From contig NC_019693.1 of assembly GCF_000317105.1 (NCBI RefSeq), forward strand, positions 2,976,001 to 3,040,000: a stretch of DNA of 64,000 nt. Reading direction: 5' to 3'. The translations under genes were made by a program, and so were the position numbers. Below, piece by piece: positions 36,352-46,729 of this stretch. Every line of letters begins with the position of its first letter. Positions within the stretch are counted from its first letter, which is position 1. The notes under the pieces were generated by a model. That model saw only the letters and a list, made by a program, of their open reading frames with translations. It searched no databases and was not told where the DNA came from. This stretch comes from Oscillatoria acuminata PCC 6304 (GTDB lineage Bacteria > Cyanobacteriota > Cyanobacteriia > Cyanobacteriales > Laspinemataceae).

Positions 36352-37518
36352 ATGAAAGCAGTTTGCTGGCATGGTAAGAATGATGTGCGGGTTGAAAACG
36401 TTCCTGACCCCAGTATTTTAAATCCTAGAGATGCTATTTTAAAAATTACTTCGACAGCGATATGTGGCTCTGATTTACATCTTTATGATGGGTATATCCC
36501 CACGATGCAAAAGGGAGATATTCTCGGCCATGAGTTTATGGGGGAAGTGGTTGATAAGGGTCCGGAAGTGAAGAATCTAAATAAAGGCGATCGCGTGGTG
36601 ATTCCCTTTACTATCGCTTGCGGTCACTGCTTCTTTTGTAATCGGGATATGTGGTCTTTGTGCGACAACTCTATTCCTGATGGTAAATTAGTGGAAAAGG
36701 CTTACGGACATACCCCTTCGGGATTATTTGGATACTCCCATTTGTTGGGTGGATATGCTGGGGGTCAAGCGCAATATGTGCGAGTTCCCTTTGCCGATAC
36801 GGCAGCTTTAAAAATACCCGAAGGATTGACCGATAAACAGGTATTGTTTCTCACGGATATCTTTCCCACGGGCTATCAAGCGGCGGAACATTGTAATATT
36901 CAACCCGGGGATACCGTGGCGATTTGGGGTTGTGGTCCGGTGGGACAATTTGCCATTCGGAGTGCCTATATGTTAGGTGCAGAACGGGTGATTGCTATTG
37001 ATCGGGTTCCGGAACGGTTGGCGATGGCGCGAGAAGGGAAAGCGGAAACGATTAATTATGAAGAAATCGATGCCGGGGAAGCACTTAAAGAAATGACCGG
37101 CGGCATGGGACCGGATTCCTGTATTGATGCGGTGGGATTAGAAGCTCATGGGACCGGATTGGATGCTTTTTATGATAAGGCGAAACAAAGTTTACGCTTG
37201 GAAACCGATCGCCCGACGGCATTGAGACAGGCGATCGTTGCTTGTCGCAAAGGGGGTACTCTCTCGATTCCCGGGGTGTATGGCGGATTTGTGGATAAGT
37301 TTCCCCTGGGGGCGTTGTTTTCTAAAGGGTTAACGGTGAAAACGGGACAAACTCATGTCCATAAATACCTCAAACCCTTACTCGATCGCATCCAGAATGG
37401 GGATATTGACCCAACCTTTGTGATTACCCATGAGATGAGTTTGGAGGAAGCACCCCAAGGGTATGAAATATTTAAGCATAAGCGGGACAATTGCATTAAA
37501 ATTGTCTTAAATCCTTAA
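36352..37518 (+). CDS. Zinc-dependent alcohol dehydrogenase, glutathione-independent formaldehyde-dehydrogenase-like
   Basis: A 388-residue medium-chain dehydrogenase. The catalytic zinc region is [10 protein letters not shown] and [12 protein letters not shown]. Structural zinc cysteines sit in [17 protein letters not shown]. The Rossmann fold is [20 protein letters not shown] followed by [18 protein letters not shown]. Length and the extended C-terminal region match the formaldehyde-dismutase/Pdh group. The role is likely detoxification of aldehydes. AGGAGA precedes the ATG at suitable spacing. It ends the SRPBCC-exported protein-dehydrogenase cluster. Confidence 0.88.
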   Translation: MKAVCWHGKNDVRVENVPDPSILNPRDAILKITSTAICGSDLHLYDGYIPTMQKGDILGHEFMGEVVDKGPEVKNLNKGDRVVIPFTIACGHCFFCNRDMWSLCDNSIPDGKLVEKAYGHTPSGLFGYSHLLGGYAGGQAQYVRVPFADTAALKIPEGLTDKQVLFLTDIFPTGYQAAEHCNIQPGDTVAIWGCGPVGQFAIRSAYMLGAERVIAIDRVPERLAMAREGKAETINYEEIDAGEALKEMTGGMGPDSCIDAVGLEAHGTGLDAFYDKAKQSLRLETDRPTALRQAIVACRKGGTLSIPGVYGGFVDKFPLGALFSKGLTVKTGQTHVHKYLKPLLDRIQNGDIDPTFVITHEMSLEEAPQGYEIFKHKRDNCIKIVLNP

Positions 37519-37672
37519 TCTAAGATCAGGGCGACTGCATGGAGTCATCTGTGCCGTTTTCGCCCTCTATCTTTTGAAGTGCGGAACTTAAAAGCGGGCA
37601 ATTGTCATGATGGCGATCGCCCGCTATCGCCGCAGGGATTCTCTATCCTCCCCTCTTTTTGTTCGGATCACT

Positions 37673-38299
37673 ATGAAACAACAGCCCTCAACTCCGAAAA
37701 CACGCCCCTCGGACGAATGGATCGAAATTGGTAAAATCATTGGCGTGCAAGGTCTCAACGGTGAAGTTCGAGTCTATCCCTCCACGGACTTCCCCGAACG
37801 GTTTGAGGAACCGGGACAGCGATGGTTAAAGTATCCCAATCAATCCACTCCTCAATCGGTGGAATTAGTTCAGGGTCGATTGATTGAAAATAAGGGAATC
37901 TTTATCGTCCAATTGGCCGGGGTGAGCGATCGCAATCAGGCCGAAGCATTGCGGGGTTGTGTATTCTTAATTCCTGAAGGCGATCGTCCCCATTTAGAGG
38001 AAGATGAGTATTACATCCAGGATTTAATTGGATTAGTGGCGATCGACCAACGCACAGGGGAGGAAATCGGGACCGTCGTCGAAATCCTCACCGCAGGTCA
38101 TGATATTTTGGCAATTAAACCTCCGGTTGCACCTCTTGAAATACCTGACATTTCTGAAACTTCCGACCCTCCACCCAAACGCAAATCCCAGCCCAATATT
38201 TTAATTCCTTTTGTGAAAGAAATTGTTCCAATTGTGGACATGGCCAACCGTCGCATGGAAATCAATCCACCCCCGGGTTTACTAGAAGTGAATAATTAG
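37673..38299 (+). CDS. rimM: Ribosome maturation factor RimM
   Basis: Helps mature the 30S subunit by binding S19 near the 16S head. The RimM N-terminal barrel starts near residue 17 (IEIGKIIGVQGLNGEVRVYP) and is followed by the PRC barrel (YYIQDLIGLVAI, then LIPFVKEIVPIVDMANRRM). The insert near residues 150-165 (SDPPPKRKSQP) is a cyanobacterial lineage feature. I choose ATG 37673; the frame opens at 37607 but the added Arg-rich residues are not family-like. The usual neighbours of rimM (rpsP, trmD, rplS) are absent, which is common in cyanobacteria. Confidence 0.93.
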   Translation: MKQQPSTPKTRPSDEWIEIGKIIGVQGLNGEVRVYPSTDFPERFEEPGQRWLKYPNQSTPQSVELVQGRLIENKGIFIVQLAGVSDRNQAEALRGCVFLIPEGDRPHLEEDEYYIQDLIGLVAIDQRTGEEIGTVVEILTAGHDILAIKPPVAPLEIPDISETSDPPPKRKSQPNILIPFVKEIVPIVDMANRRMEINPPPGLLEVNN

Positions 38300-38320
38300 A
38301 TTTATTGCCCAATTCTCAGA

Positions 38321-38354
38321 AGCCACTTTTAACAAAAAATAAGGGTGGCTTTTA
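38321..38354 (+). terminator. Terminator after rimM
   Basis: AGCCAC (38321-38326) and GTGGCT (38345-38350) pair, the stem being lengthened by flanking T/A bases, and TTTT follows. It lies about 20 bp past the stop codon. Confidence 0.65.
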
Positions 38355-38863
38355 AGAATTATGGGTATTCATAAATATGTAATAATTCAGCTAGATTCCT
38401 GAGGTTTGCCATCTAGGTAATTCAATTGGCTAAAACTTTCACCGAAGAGGAGTGATTAGAATTTGTGCAAGGGGATCTCAAGACAAGCGAATAACCTGGG
38501 GAGAACCTAAATGAAGGGTTTTATTAATGCAGCAAGGGAGTGGGAGCATCTTGCTCCCTATTCTCGCTAGGGAAGCAAGATACTCCCACTGCTTAATTTT
38601 CTTCTCAGGATGATTTAGACTGGCTCTATGGGTTTTTACAGACGATCTGAGTAGAAAAGCTAGGTTGTTTCTAGGTTGTTTTACAGAACATCCTAGAACA
38701 AGTAAGTAATTCTATCTACTCAAAAAGAGTTTGTTGCTACTTAAATTAAATTTTATTAAATTTGAAAAATTTAATAAAATTTGTGGCATCCTATGATGAG
38801 AGGGAAAGCCTGATTACACTCCTGCCCGTCTCAGCATTTCAAGGATGTAGAGACTCGGATTGG
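38355..38863. other. Gene-free stretch with GGGAGCATC hairpin
   Basis: Near 38538-38590 lies a palindromic pair, GGGAGTGGGAGCATCTTGC and GCAAGATACTCCCAC, related to the 24988 hairpin. Otherwise it is AT-rich without a recognisable gene. Confidence 0.45.
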
Positions 38864-38969
38864 GAGCATCTCAATTTGTTTAAGAGACCTAACCCCCCAG
38901 CCCCCTTCCCTAAGAGGGAAGAGGGAGCAAGACGTATAAATTTCCCTTTGAAGCCAAATTGAGATGCTC
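38864..38969. repeat. Complete MITE-like element with perfect 15-bp terminal repeats
   Basis: GAGCATCTCAATTTG at 38864-38878 and its exact complement at 38955-38969 frame a 106-bp element. Inside is the AAGAGACCTAACCCCCC segment and the CCTTCCCTAAGAGGGAA hairpin shared with the copies at 32998-33310, 46609-46680 and 53584-53655, which keep only part of the terminal repeats. It has no coding capacity. Confidence 0.8.
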
Positions 38970-39111
38970 TCCTCGGATTAAACAGGGTGTGATCCCGTGG
39001 ATGCAAAAGGGTGGAGGACTTTAATCAAGAGTCCTTAACGTTTTTGTTGCCATCATATTTCACCAGGCGGGTGAAACCCTTACCCTTTCTTTCGTACTGT
39101 GGAGAAGCGCA

Positions 39112-42100
39112 ATGACTGTAATATTGCATCACTATGAATTCCTGGATATTTTACATTCAGGAGCCAGAACAGTCATTTATCGTGCTCAAAACCCGGTCGA
39201 TGGCTCCCGGGCGATCGTTAAAACCCTCAAGTCTGAATACCCAACCCTGGCTGATATCACCCGCCTACGCCATGAATATCAAATTTTAGAAAACCTTGAG
39301 ATTAATAGCATTATTCGACCCCTGGGATTAGAACCTTATAAAAATGGCTGGGCACTTTTTCTAGAAGATGGGGGAGCCATTTCATTAAGTGAATGGATGG
39401 AGTCTAACTCCCTTTCTATGCTTAAATTTTTGGAAATAGCCACGGCCCTTGTCGATGCCCTCGGTGAACTCCATAAACAGAATATTATTCATAAAGATAT
39501 CAAGCCTCAAAATATTATTATCAATCCCCTCACGGAAACGGTTCAACTGATTGATTTCAGCATCGCTTCACGGCTCGAACGAGAAAATCCTACCCTCAGT
39601 CATCCCGACTTGCTAGAAGGCACTCTCGCCTATATGTCCCCCGAACAAACTGGGAGAATGAACCGTTCTGTAGACTACCGGAGTGATTTTTACTCCCTGG
39701 GGGTGACCTTTTATGAACTGTTGACAGGACAGCTTCCCTTTACCAGTAACGACCCCTTAGAACTGGTTCATCGTCATATTGCAAAAACACCGATTCCCCC
39801 CCATCAAATTAATCCGGAAATTCCCGAAGCGATTTCTGCGGTGATCATGAAATTGCTGGCAAAAACTGCCGAAGACCGTTATCAAAGTGCTGCCGGATTA
39901 AAATTTGACCTGAAAACCTGCCAGATTCAACTCCAAAACCTTGGGGAAATTACCCAGTTTATTCCCGGTCATGCGGACAAGGCGGGACAATTGACCATCC
40001 CTCAAAAGCTCTATGGACGCGATGCAGAAATAGCTACTCTGCTCAAAACTTTTGAGCGAGTTGCTAATGGCAACACTGAAGTTATGCTCGTTTCCGGGTA
40101 TTCTGGCATTGGTAAAACTGTTTTAGTGGCGGAAGTTCACAAACCGATTGTTCGACAACGGGGCTATTTTATTAGCGGTAAATTTGACCAATTTAAGCGC
40201 AATGTACCCTTTGCCTCTCTGATTCAAGCCTTCAAGTCCTTAATCCTGCAACTCCTCACGGAACGAGATGCTCAAATTCAGATTTGGCGAGAAAGATTAG
40301 CCTCGGCATTAGGAAATAATGGTCAAGTGATTATCGAGGTGATTCCCGAAGTGGAATTAATTATCGGGAAACAGCCTGCTGTTCCAGAACTGGGGGCGAC
40401 TGAATCTCAGAACCGCTTCAGTCGGGTTTTTAAACAATTTATTAGCGTTTTTACGACAAAAGAACACCCCTTAGTTTTGTTTTTGGATGATTTGCAGTGG
40501 GCCGATTCTGCCTCGTTAAAATTGATTGAGTTACTCGTGAGCGATCGCGAGAGTCAGTATTTTTTATTGCTAGGGGCCTATCGCGATAACGAAGTCTCTC
40601 CCATACATCCAACGATTCAGGCGATCGAAAGAATCGAAAAAGCCGGGACGACCCTGAATAATTTGGTCCTCCAACCCTTAACGCTGACTCAGGTGGAAGA
40701 AGTCATTGCCGATACTTTACAAGAAGCAGTCCAGTCAAAGCCTCTGGCGGAACTGCTGTTTAATAAAACTGGGGGAAATCCATTTTTCTTAACTCAACTT
40801 TTAAAAGCGCTCTATCAGGAAGAGTTGCTCTGCTATGACTTACAATCAGGAATGTGGCAATGGAATCTCGCCCAAATTCAGGCGATCGGGATTACCGATT
40901 ATAACGTGGTGGAACTGATTGCTCGAAATATTCGCAAACTGTCAGAAGCCACTCAACAAATTTTAAAACTCGCTGCTTGTATTGGCAATACTTTTAATTT
41001 AGAGGTCCTGGCGATCGTGCGGGAGGAATCTACCTCTGTGACGGCGGTGCAATTGTGGTCCGCCCTTCAGCAGGGTTTGATTTTGCCCCTAAGCAATGAG
41101 TATAAAATTCCCCTGGTGTTTAATCAAGAAGAAGCGCAGGGGATTGTCTTAACCGATGTTAAGGTTGATTATAAATTTTTACATGATAAAGTCCAGCAAG
41201 CGGCCTATTCTCTGATTCCTGAAGAGGAGAAAAAACAAACCCACCTAAAAATTGGGCAATTGCTGCTGAAAAACACCACAGCCGAAGAACGAAAAGAAAA
41301 TATATTTGCTTTAGTTAACCAACTGAATTACGGGATAGATTTACTCCAGTCCGAGGCAGATCGGGATGAATTGGCCGCTTTGAACTTGATTGCGGGACAG
41401 AAAGCCAAAGCTGCTACGGCTTATGAGTCGGCAGTTAAATATTTGAATGTCGGGTTAGCCCTGTTGGGGGAAGATAGCTGGGAACGTCAGTATGAGCTAA
41501 CATTTACCCTGCATTTAGAAGCGGCAGAGTCAGAATTTATAACCACCAACTTCGAGCGATCGCAATTCCTATCGGATATTCTCCTAGCCCAAGCCAAAAC
41601 CCTTCTCGAAAAAGTTAAAGTCTATGAATTGAAAATTCAATTTGATATTTCTAAAAATCAACTCAGGGCAGCGATCGAGACGGGAATCAGCGTTTTAGAA
41701 ATGTTCGGAGTTCGCTTGGAGCAAACACCCCATCAAGGGCTGGTCATTGATAATTTAGCAGACTTGCCCGTCATGACCGACCCAGATAAAATCGCCGCAA
41801 TGCAAATATTAAATACTATTTTGGCGGCGGCTTATCTAGGACATACGGCGATGTTTCCCGTGATCATCTCTACCATGATCAATTTATCCATTCAATATGG
41901 ACAGTCGGCTCATGCTGCCTACGCCTATACTTTTTACGGCGGGCTGCTCTGTGGTGGATTTGACGATATCGATTCGGGTTATCGATTTGGGAAACAGGGA
42001 GTTTATTTGCTGGAACAATTTGCAGCAAAATCCGTTCAGTCCAAAATATTTGCCGTATTTAACGCCCTAGTTCGACATTGGAAAGAACCCCTTCGGAAAG

Positions 42101-45099
42101 GTCTTAAAGATTTTAATGTGGGCATTCAAAGTGGCCTAGAAGTGGGAGATATAGAATTTGCCTGTCATAATGCTGCTGCTTATTGTAACTATTTATTTTT
42201 TAGTGGAGAATATTTAGAAAAAGTAGTGGAACAAGAAGTTAAATATACGAAATTCTCTCAAAAGTTGAAGCAAAATTTTGATATTTACTATATTAAAGTT
42301 TACTATCAACTGGTTGAAGCCCTCCGAGCAAAAAATGCCGATAAGTTTTGCGTAAGTGGAGCGATTTCTGAGCTTAAAAAAATCCTTCCTAGCATGGAAG
42401 AATCCCAAAACGAAACTTTATTGTATTGTTACTATGTTTCAGAAGTTATTTTATTTTACTTATTCAAAGATTATCAACAGACCGTAGTCAGTGCAAATCT
42501 AGCCTCAAACCATGCCCAAGGGGGGGTCGGTTTGATATATAGCGTTGCCTATAACTTCTACCATTCTCTAGCCCTGTTAGGCTTGTATCCTACCGCGCCA
42601 CCCCAGGAACAAGCTGCCTACGTGAGGGAGGTTACCGCGAATCAGGAAAAAATGGCAAATTGGGCCTACCATTGTCCGGAAAATTTTCAGCATAAATATG
42701 AATTAGTCGAGGCAGAAAAAGCCAGGGTATTAGGGCAAAAAGAACAGGCAACGGATTATTATGAGCAAGGAATTCAAGGGGCAAAAGAGCAAGGGTATCT
42801 TCAGGACGAAGCATTAGGCAATGAACTCGCTGCTGAATTTCATCTGTCCCTGGGGCGGAAGAAAATTGCTAAAACTTATCTGACCGATGCTTACTATGGT
42901 TATATCCGTTGGGGTGCAAAAGCCAAGGTTCAGGACTTAGAAGAACGTTATCCTGAATTATTGGATACGGTGTTAAACCCGTCTCCCGCAGTCCAAACCG
43001 GGGAAGCGATCGCCACAATTACCCATGAAACCATCCCGGGGACCAGCATGATTGACCCAAGCCTTTTGGATATGGCATCGGTAATCAAAGCCTCCCAAGC
43101 AATTTCTGGTGAAATTCTGCTGCCCAACTTGTTGGAAAAGTTGATGAAGATTTTAATCGAAAATGCTGGAGCTCAAAAAGGTGCATTAATCCTTGCTCAC
43201 GGGGGGAAATGGGTAATAGAAGCTCAGGGGAGTCCAGAGGGTGTGCAGGTGATGCAATCGGTTCCCCTTCATCAGAGTAATGAGGTGGCGATCGCCGCTG
43301 TGGAATATGTCACCCGCACCCAAAAAGATGTCATTCTCAAAGATGCCAGTACCGACGAGATTTTTGGGAGTGATGCCTATATTGTTGAACAACACCCAAA
43401 ATCGTTACTCTGTTTACCGATTCTCTATCAAGGCCAACTCAGCGCTATTCTTTATTTAGAAAATAATCTGATTGCGGGGGCTTTTACCCCGAGGCGAGTT
43501 GAAGTGCTCAAGCTGTTATCAAGCCAATCGGCGATCGCCTTGGAAAATGCCACCCTCTACCATAGCTTAGAACAGAAAGTTCAAGCCCGAACCCAGGAAT
43601 TAAAAACCAAAAATGACCGCTTAGAAATCGAAATCCAAGAACGACAACGGGCTGAAGAAGCTGCCGATACAGCGAATCGGGCCAAGAGTCAATTCCTCGC
43701 CAGCATGAGTCATGAACTGCGAACTCCCCTCAATGGAATTTTAGGCTATGCCCAAATTCTCAACCGAGACAAAACCCTCAGTCAAACTCAGAAAAGCGGG
43801 GTGAAAATTATTCACAAGTGCGGCGAACACTTGCTCACTCTGATTAACGATGTCTTAGATTTGTCGAAAATAGAAGCGGGAAAAATGGAATTGCAGCCTA
43901 AAGAGTTCCATTTGCCGGAGTTTTTACAAAGCATTTCCGACATCTGTCGGGTGCGCGCCGAGAGTAAAGGGATTTCCCTCGTTTATGAACCCTCCTCTCA
44001 TCTGCCTTTAGGTGTTTGTGCCGATGAAAAACGCTTGCGCCAAGTCTTAATTAACTTACTCGGTAACGCGGTCAAATTTACCGAAAAGGGTGGAGTCACC
44101 TTTAAAGTTGAAGCGTTCCCCTCGCCGACCCTCGATCCCGCTCATCCTCTGATTATCCTGCGATTTCTAGTCCAGGATACGGGAATTGGGATTGAACCGG
44201 AACAAATCTCCAGCATCTTTTTACCCTTTGAACAGGTAAATGGGACCGTTCGTCAAACGGAAGGGACGGGATTGGGACTGGCGATTAGTTCTCAATTAGT
44301 CGAAATGATGGGGAGTTCGATTCATCTGGAAAGTGAGGTGGGAAAGGGGAGTCAGTTTTGGTTTGAAGTCGCATTACCTAGGGTAGAAAATTGCCCCGGG
44401 GAACTCAAAGAATCGCCAAAAATGATTCGAGGATTTGTGGGTGCACCTCGGAAAATTCTGGTGGTGGATGACCGATGGGAAAATCGCTCGGTTTTGGTGA
44501 ATTTACTGACTCCCCTCGGATTTCAAGTCCAAGAAGCAATCGATGGGCAAGATTGCCTAAATCAAGTCTCTTCTTTCCAACCGGATTGCATCATCATTGA
44601 TTTAGTGATGCCCGTAATGGATGGGTTTGAAGCCATGCGCCGAATCAGAAAAATACCCGAGGTAAAAAATGTGGTAGCAATCGGTACCTCAGCTAGTATT
44701 TTTTCGGATCAAGAAAAGTCTTGTCTCAATATTGGTTGTAATGATTTTCTGCTTAAACCCATTCGAGATGAGCAACTTTTAAGTTGCTTAAGAAACCATT
44801 TAGATTTAGAATGGATATATGAGGAGCAAGCAGTTGAACATCCTGAATCCAGTCTGTTCCCTGCTTCTATCCCCCCTCAATTGAGTGAAGCGATCGCCCC
44901 CTCTCCGGATGAATTAGCTATTTTATTCGATTTGGCGATGAAGGGCGAATTGGTCACGATTCAAGAGCGAGTGGAACGCTTGGTAGATGGGGATCGGCGT
45001 TATGCACCGTTTGCTAATCAGGTGATTCACTTGGCTAAAACCTTTGCCGAAGAGGAATTACTAGCTTGTGTTCAAGGGTATATGGAGGCAGGACAATGA
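39112..45099 (+). CDS. Hybrid Ser/Thr kinase - AAA - GAF - histidine kinase - receiver protein (HstK type)
   Basis: This 1995-residue protein combines both phosphorylation chemistries. Residues 1-275 are a eukaryote-type kinase: lysine in AIVKTLKSE, catalytic loop HKDIKPQNIIIN and DFSIAS in place of DFG. An AAA/NACHT-like ATPase follows at about 295-580, with Walker A SGYSGIGKT near 330. A TPR-like helical region spans about 580-1290, and a GAF domain about 1325-1475. The histidine kinase has H1534 in SHELRTPLNG, DTGIGI and GTGLGLAIS. The receiver has D1830 (IIDLVMPVMDG). Such fusions are known in cyanobacteria and are abundant in filamentous species. The gene overlaps the next one by four bases (ATGA), so the two are translationally coupled. 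Confidence 0.93.
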   Translation: MTVILHHYEFLDILHSGARTVIYRAQNPVDGSRAIVKTLKSEYPTLADITRLRHEYQILENLEINSIIRPLGLEPYKNGWALFLEDGGAISLSEWMESNSLSMLKFLEIATALVDALGELHKQNIIHKDIKPQNIIINPLTETVQLIDFSIASRLERENPTLSHPDLLEGTLAYMSPEQTGRMNRSVDYRSDFYSLGVTFYELLTGQLPFTSNDPLELVHRHIAKTPIPPHQINPEIPEAISAVIMKLLAKTAEDRYQSAAGLKFDLKTCQIQLQNLGEITQFIPGHADKAGQLTIPQKLYGRDAEIATLLKTFERVANGNTEVMLVSGYSGIGKTVLVAEVHKPIVRQRGYFISGKFDQFKRNVPFASLIQAFKSLILQLLTERDAQIQIWRERLASALGNNGQVIIEVIPEVELIIGKQPAVPELGATESQNRFSRVFKQFISVFTTKEHPLVLFLDDLQWADSASLKLIELLVSDRESQYFLLLGAYRDNEVSPIHPTIQAIERIEKAGTTLNNLVLQPLTLTQVEEVIADTLQEAVQSKPLAELLFNKTGGNPFFLTQLLKALYQEELLCYDLQSGMWQWNLAQIQAIGITDYNVVELIARNIRKLSEATQQILKLAACIGNTFNLEVLAIVREESTSVTAVQLWSALQQGLILPLSNEYKIPLVFNQEEAQGIVLTDVKVDYKFLHDKVQQAAYSLIPEEEKKQTHLKIGQLLLKNTTAEERKENIFALVNQLNYGIDLLQSEADRDELAALNLIAGQKAKAATAYESAVKYLNVGLALLGEDSWERQYELTFTLHLEAAESEFITTNFERSQFLSDILLAQAKTLLEKVKVYELKIQFDISKNQLRAAIETGISVLEMFGVRLEQTPHQGLVIDNLADLPVMTDPDKIAAMQILNTILAAAYLGHTAMFPVIISTMINLSIQYGQSAHAAYAYTFYGGLLCGGFDDIDSGYRFGKQGVYLLEQFAAKSVQSKIFAVFNALVRHWKEPLRKGLKDFNVGIQSGLEVGDIEFACHNAAAYCNYLFFSGEYLEKVVEQEVKYTKFSQKLKQNFDIYYIKVYYQLVEALRAKNADKFCVSGAISELKKILPSMEESQNETLLYCYYVSEVILFYLFKDYQQTVVSANLASNHAQGGVGLIYSVAYNFYHSLALLGLYPTAPPQEQAAYVREVTANQEKMANWAYHCPENFQHKYELVEAEKARVLGQKEQATDYYEQGIQGAKEQGYLQDEALGNELAAEFHLSLGRKKIAKTYLTDAYYGYIRWGAKAKVQDLEERYPELLDTVLNPSPAVQTGEAIATITHETIPGTSMIDPSLLDMASVIKASQAISGEILLPNLLEKLMKILIENAGAQKGALILAHGGKWVIEAQGSPEGVQVMQSVPLHQSNEVAIAAVEYVTRTQKDVILKDASTDEIFGSDAYIVEQHPKSLLCLPILYQGQLSAILYLENNLIAGAFTPRRVEVLKLLSSQSAIALENATLYHSLEQKVQARTQELKTKNDRLEIEIQERQRAEEAADTANRAKSQFLASMSHELRTPLNGILGYAQILNRDKTLSQTQKSGVKIIHKCGEHLLTLINDVLDLSKIEAGKMELQPKEFHLPEFLQSISDICRVRAESKGISLVYEPSSHLPLGVCADEKRLRQVLINLLGNAVKFTEKGGVTFKVEAFPSPTLDPAHPLIILRFLVQDTGIGIEPEQISSIFLPFEQVNGTVRQTEGTGLGLAISSQLVEMMGSSIHLESEVGKGSQFWFEVALPRVENCPGELKESPKMIRGFVGAPRKILVVDDRWENRSVLVNLLTPLGFQVQEAIDGQDCLNQVSSFQPDCIIIDLVMPVMDGFEAMRRIRKIPEVKNVVAIGTSASIFSDQEKSCLNIGCNDFLLKPIRDEQLLSCLRNHLDLEWIYEEQAVEHPESSLFPASIPPQLSEAIAPSPDELAILFDLAMKGELVTIQERVERLVDGDRRYAPFANQVIHLAKTFAEEELLACVQGYMEAGQ

Positions 45100-46595
45100 G
45101 CGATCGCAGTTTGGAGTTAGGGACCATTTTAATTGTCGATGATATGCCGACCAATTTAGGGTCAGTGGTCGAGTTTTTGAGCGAATCAGGGTTTAAAATA
45201 TGGGTCGCTCGCAGCGGAAAAAGTGCCTTAAAAAAAGTCGAGTATTCTCAACCGGACTTAATCCTGTTAGATGTACTCATGCCCGAAATGGATGGCTTTG
45301 AAACCTGCCAACATTTAAAACAAAATTCCGTTACCCGAGATATTCCCGTAATTTTTATGACGGCCCTAGATGATACAGAAAATAAAGTCAAAGGGTTTAA
45401 TGCCGGTGCAGTAGACTATATTACGAAGCCGATTCAACATGAAGAAGTCTTAGCGCGGGTCAAGACTCATTTGAGCATCCGCCATCTCACGCAAAACCTG
45501 GAAACGGAAATTGTCGAACGCGATCGCGCCCGGGCTCAACTCGAATGCCTCGCCCAAGAGTTGGAACAGCGGGTGGAACAACGAACCAAGGCATTGGTGG
45601 AAACCAACAATCGCCTCAACCAGGAAATTAACGAACGCAAACAAGCCCAAATCGCCTTACAGGAATCGGAAAACCGAGAGCGACAGAAGGCATTGCAACT
45701 CGAACGTTCCCTGTTGCAACTCCAGCAAATGCAAAGCCAACTGATTCAAATTGAAAAAATGTCCGCTTTAGGACAATTAGTCGCTGGGGTCGCTCATGAA
45801 ATTAACAATCCCGTTAATTTCATTTATGGCAACCTCACTTATGCTCATAACTATACTCAAGACCTGATCGAAATAGTCGATCTGTATCAACAGCATTACC
45901 CGGTACCGATTCCTGAGATAGAAGAAGCGATCGAATCTACGGAGTTACCCTTTCTCAAGGAAGATTTACCAAAGATTTTAGACTCCATGCAAGTGGGGGC
46001 CGAGCGCATTCGGGAAATTGTCTTATCCTTAAGGCATTTTTCTCGTCATGAGGGATTTGAAATGAAGCCGGTTAATTTGCATCAAGGACTTGATAGTACC
46101 TTGATGATTTTAAATAACCGCTTAAAAGCTAAACCAGAGCGCCCAGAAATTGAAGTGATCCGCGAGTATGATTCCCATTTACCGGAAGTGGAATGCTATG
46201 GCGGCGAACTTAATCAAGTGTTTATGAATATTCTCGCCAATGCGATCGATGCGATGGATGAGTGGAACGACGGGAGAACCTTCGCTGAAATGAAAGCGCA
46301 TCCCACCCGAATTATAATTCGCACGGAAGTCACCGGGAAAAATCAGGTCACCATCCGCATTTCCGATAATGGACCCGGAATGTCTGAAGCGGTGAGAGGC
46401 TGTATCTTCAATCCCTTTTTTACGACCAAACCTCCGGGAAAAGGTACTGGCATCGGACTCTCTATTACTTGGCAAATTGTGGTAGAAAAACACAAGGGAA
46501 ATCTGCGTTGTACCTCCTCCCCCAATCAAGGCACTATCTTTGAAGTGGAAGTTCCCATTTCCCATCAAGTTGGGTTGTTATCTCTGTCTGCTTAG
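45096..46595 (+). CDS. Receiver-histidine kinase hybrid
   Basis: This 499-residue protein has an N-terminal receiver domain with phosphoacceptor D59 (LLDVLMPEMDGFE), then a coiled coil (about 140-220) and a histidine kinase with H234 (GVAHEINNPVNF). The ATP-binding domain is complete: NAIDAM, SDNGPGM and GKGTGIGLSI. The ATG at 45096 sits inside the ATGA overlap with the preceding hybrid kinase. The pair probably forms one phosphorelay, in which this kinase or its receiver answers the large sensor. It has no DNA-binding domain, so the output is another protein. Confidence 0.92.
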   Translation: MSDRSLELGTILIVDDMPTNLGSVVEFLSESGFKIWVARSGKSALKKVEYSQPDLILLDVLMPEMDGFETCQHLKQNSVTRDIPVIFMTALDDTENKVKGFNAGAVDYITKPIQHEEVLARVKTHLSIRHLTQNLETEIVERDRARAQLECLAQELEQRVEQRTKALVETNNRLNQEINERKQAQIALQESENRERQKALQLERSLLQLQQMQSQLIQIEKMSALGQLVAGVAHEINNPVNFIYGNLTYAHNYTQDLIEIVDLYQQHYPVPIPEIEEAIESTELPFLKEDLPKILDSMQVGAERIREIVLSLRHFSRHEGFEMKPVNLHQGLDSTLMILNNRLKAKPERPEIEVIREYDSHLPEVECYGGELNQVFMNILANAIDAMDEWNDGRTFAEMKAHPTRIIIRTEVTGKNQVTIRISDNGPGMSEAVRGCIFNPFFTTKPPGKGTGIGLSITWQIVVEKHKGNLRCTSSPNQGTIFEVEVPISHQVGLLSLSA

Positions 46596-46608
46596 AGGGA
46601 GAAAGCTA

Positions 46609-46680
46609 GGGAGCCTCTTGATTTTGAAAAGAGACCTAACCCCCCAGCCCCCTTCCCTAAGAGGGAAGGGGGAGAAAGAG
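46609..46680. repeat. Partial copy of the GAGACCTAACCCCCC element
   Basis: It reads GGGAGCCTCTTGATTTTG, AAAAGAGACCTAACCCCCC, then the CCTTCCCTAAGAGGGAAGG hairpin. It retains one terminal region of the 38864-38969 element. Confidence 0.75.
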
Positions 46681-46729
46681 GTACATTCTCTCGTACAGTA
46701 ATAAAAAAATTGGATTATTATCCCTATCC

